Positions 7,022-8,018 of a stretch of 8,018 bases of DNA are shown here, piece after piece (the first letter of the stretch is position 1; every line of letters begins with the position of its first letter). The stretch lies in contig JAAYZM010000125.1 in the NCBI GenBank assembly GCA_012514835.1, positions 1-8,018 of the forward strand. The letters run 5' to 3'. The position numbers and the translations under genes were made by a program. Origin of the DNA: Actinomycetales bacterium (lineage in GTDB: Bacteria; Actinomycetota; Actinomycetes; Actinomycetales; Cellulomonadaceae). The notes under the pieces were generated by a model, which ran no database searches, was not told the DNA's origin, and saw nothing but the letters and a program-made list of their open reading frames with translations.

Positions 7022-7591
7022 GCTGCGCGGCGGGTCCGCGAAGGACTCGGGCGGAGACCACGGGATCGACATGCCCTCGGCGTCCGCTTGCGTGCCGTCC
7101 GTCGTGGCGGAGATGCCGAAGTCCGTCAGTGCCGGCCGGTGGTACTCCGTGACGAGGATGTTCGCGGGCTTGATGTCGCGGTGCAGGATGCCCGCGCGGT
7201 GCGCCGTCTCGACCGCGCCCGCGACCTGGATGCCGATGCGCAGGGCCTCCGCGACGGACAGCGGGTCGCGCCGGTACGTCGCCCCGAGGTTGGGGCGCGA
7301 ACAGTACTCCATCGCGAGGTACGGGCGCCCGTCCGTCGCGAGACCCGCCTCGTAGATCGTGACGATCGACGGGTGCGTCGAGAGCTGGGCCATGAGGTTG
7401 GCCTCGTGGTCGAACGACTCGCGCGCGGCCGAGCCCGCAAGATCGTGCAGCAGCACCTTGACGGCCACGCGGCGGCGCGGGCGCTGCTGGTTGTAGAGGA
7501 ACACGTCCGAGAACCCGCCCGAGCCGAGCAGCTGGACGTGCTCGAAGCCCGGGATCTGGGGCGGCGGGGCGGGGGCGCGGCGCGTGCTCAT
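7019..7591 (-). CDS. Kinase N-terminal fragment: N-lobe, catalytic loop and activation segment
   Basis: This 190-residue reading frame ends at the amber codon. It starts at ATG 7591 with GAAGGG (7602-7597) 5 nt upstream. It contains the glycine loop LGSGGFSDV (22-30), the ATP-anchoring Lys in VAVK (K45), the helix-C Glu (E63 in HEANL), the catalytic loop HRDIKPAN (137-144), DFG (157-159) and the PPE form of the APE motif (180-182). All catalytic residues are present. The fragment stops nine residues after the PPE motif, before the helix-F Asp (D195 in the following frame) that anchors the catalytic spine. Alone it would lack most of the C-lobe and should be unstable or inactive. Confidence 0.8.
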   Translation of the reverse strand: MSTRRAPAPPPQIPGFEHVQLLGSGGFSDVFLYNQQRPRRRVAVKVLLHDLAGSAARESFDHEANLMAQLSTHPSIVTIYEAGLATDGRPYLAMEYCSRPNLGATYRRDPLSVAEALRIGIQVAGAVETAHRAGILHRDIKPANILVTEYHRPALTDFGISATTDGTQADAEGMSIPWSPPESFADPPRS

Positions 7592-8018
7592 GCAAGCCCT
7601 TCGAAGGTCAGGGTGATGCCCTCGCCGAGGTCCACCACGTCGCCGTCCACCACGAGCACCGCCTCGTGCGGGTGCAGGCGCACGGGCAGCTGGCCCGTGC
7701 GCAGCAGGGTCGAGCCGTTGGTCGAGCCGAGGTCCACCACGAGCACGCTCACGCCCTCGAGCCGGACCTCGAGGTGCGAGCGCGAGATGTCCTGCTCGGG
7801 GCTCGGCACGCTCACGAGCCGCGGCACGGCCGTCCCGCCCACGCGCGAGACGCGCGGCTTGCGGCCCACCACCACGGGACGGTCGAGGTCGATCTCCTGG
7901 CCCGTCGAGAGCCGCACGCGGCCCACCGCGCCGCGAGGCGTCTCGACGGGGGCGGGGGCGACGACCTCGAAGGGCTGGCGCACCACGGTCTCGCCGTCGT
8001 GGTCGCCCAGCTCGGGGG
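7588..8018 (-). CDS. FHA-domain protein, C-terminal part only
   Basis: The frame is open from the right edge to TGA at 7590-7588, giving 143 complete codons. It reads through ...PELGDHDGETVVRQPFEV, so a GTG at 7986 is an internal Val codon and the gene begins outside the window. The last 110 residues or so form a complete FHA domain (VGRVRLSTGQEIDL... to ITLTFEGLA) with the canonical phosphothreonine-binding set: GR in VVVGRKP, SRSH, and STNG. FHA domains bind pThr peptides, and the gene directly precedes and overlaps (ATGA) the kinase gene, so it is a likely substrate or reader of that kinase. The segment just before the domain contains the T-V-V-R motif (Thr codon 7989-7987), placed like the phospho-regulated ETTS segment before the FHA domain in GarA/OdhI. 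What lies further N-terminal cannot be seen. Confidence 0.88.
   Translation of the reverse strand, partial: PELGDHDGETVVRQPFEVVAPAPVETPRGAVGRVRLSTGQEIDLDRPVVVGRKPRVSRVGGTAVPRLVSVPSPEQDISRSHLEVRLEGVSVLVVDLGSTNGSTLLRTGQLPVRLHPHEAVLVVDGDVVDLGEGITLTFEGLA

Larger units (their letters stand above)
5861..7591 (-). pseudogene. Transmembrane Ser/Thr protein kinase gene interrupted by an in-frame amber codon
   Basis: If codon 191 is read through, this is a 576-aa receptor-like Hanks-type kinase: cytosolic kinase domain (about 14-275), low-complexity Thr/Pro/Gly linker (about 290-442), one transmembrane helix (about 445-465) and an extracytoplasmic C-terminal domain. The halves on either side of TAG (7021-7019) are in the same frame with nothing missing, so one substitution explains the break. 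TGG (Trp) to TAG is the simplest ancestor, though other single changes are possible. Both halves keep strong codon bias and conserved motifs, so the lesion is recent, a sequencing error, or tolerated. In its locus the kinase would phosphorylate proteins read by the neighbouring FHA domains. It overlaps the upstream FHA gene by 4 bp and the downstream FHA-like gene by 4 bp. Confidence 0.85.

Noticed and set aside
5136..7595. An 819-codon minus-strand frame that starts before the kinase and runs into the FHA-like gene
   Set aside because: Upstream of 5864 it is Arg/Pro/Ala-rich shadow translation of the kinase. Only the part from ATG 5864 has protein-like composition, so the gene is taken to start there.
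7984..7986. GTG as the start of the FHA-domain protein
   Set aside because: The frame stays open with sensible sequence to the window edge (PELGDHDGETV), and no ribosome site lies before the GTG.

Overview
This window is very GC-rich DNA with near-saturated G/C at third codon positions. It comes from a high-GC actinobacterium. The protein families suggest a Micrococcales lineage of the Cellulomonas/Promicromonospora type, but that is inference from family resemblance and not from a marker gene. All genes lie on the minus strand, so the biological reading order runs from position 8018 down to 1.

In reading order the layout is: (1) the C-terminal part of an FHA-domain protein (7588-8018, cut by the window edge); (2) a transmembrane Ser/Thr protein kinase (5861-7591) interrupted by an in-frame amber codon at 7019-7021; (3) a 242-aa protein with a degenerate FHA-like N-terminus and a probable winged-helix C-terminus (5136-5864); (4) a 113-aa protein with three membrane segments (4798-5139); (5) a 1498-aa EccC/EssC-type FtsK/SpoIIIE ATPase with an N-terminal beta-grasp-like region, an FHA domain, two membrane helices and three ATPase modules (305-4801); (6) a 114-bp intergenic region with nested inverted repeats; (7) the first 63 codons of a WXG100 (ESAT-6-like) substrate gene (1-190, cut by the window edge). 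Genes 1 to 5 overlap one another by exactly 4 bp (ATGA, ATGA, GTGA, GTGA), which indicates a translationally coupled operon.

Together this is part of a type VII (ESX/Ess-like) secretion locus wired to Ser/Thr phospho-signalling. The ATPase would drive export of the WXG100 protein. One kinase and three FHA or FHA-like domains, one of them inside the ATPase, suggest that pThr recognition controls assembly or activity. The likely DNA-binding protein could link this to transcription. The system type is known. The points most worth checking are the amber-split kinase, T-x-x-R motifs shared between the kinase linker and the segment just before the FHA domain of gene 1, and the nested inverted repeat between the ATPase and the WXG100 gene.
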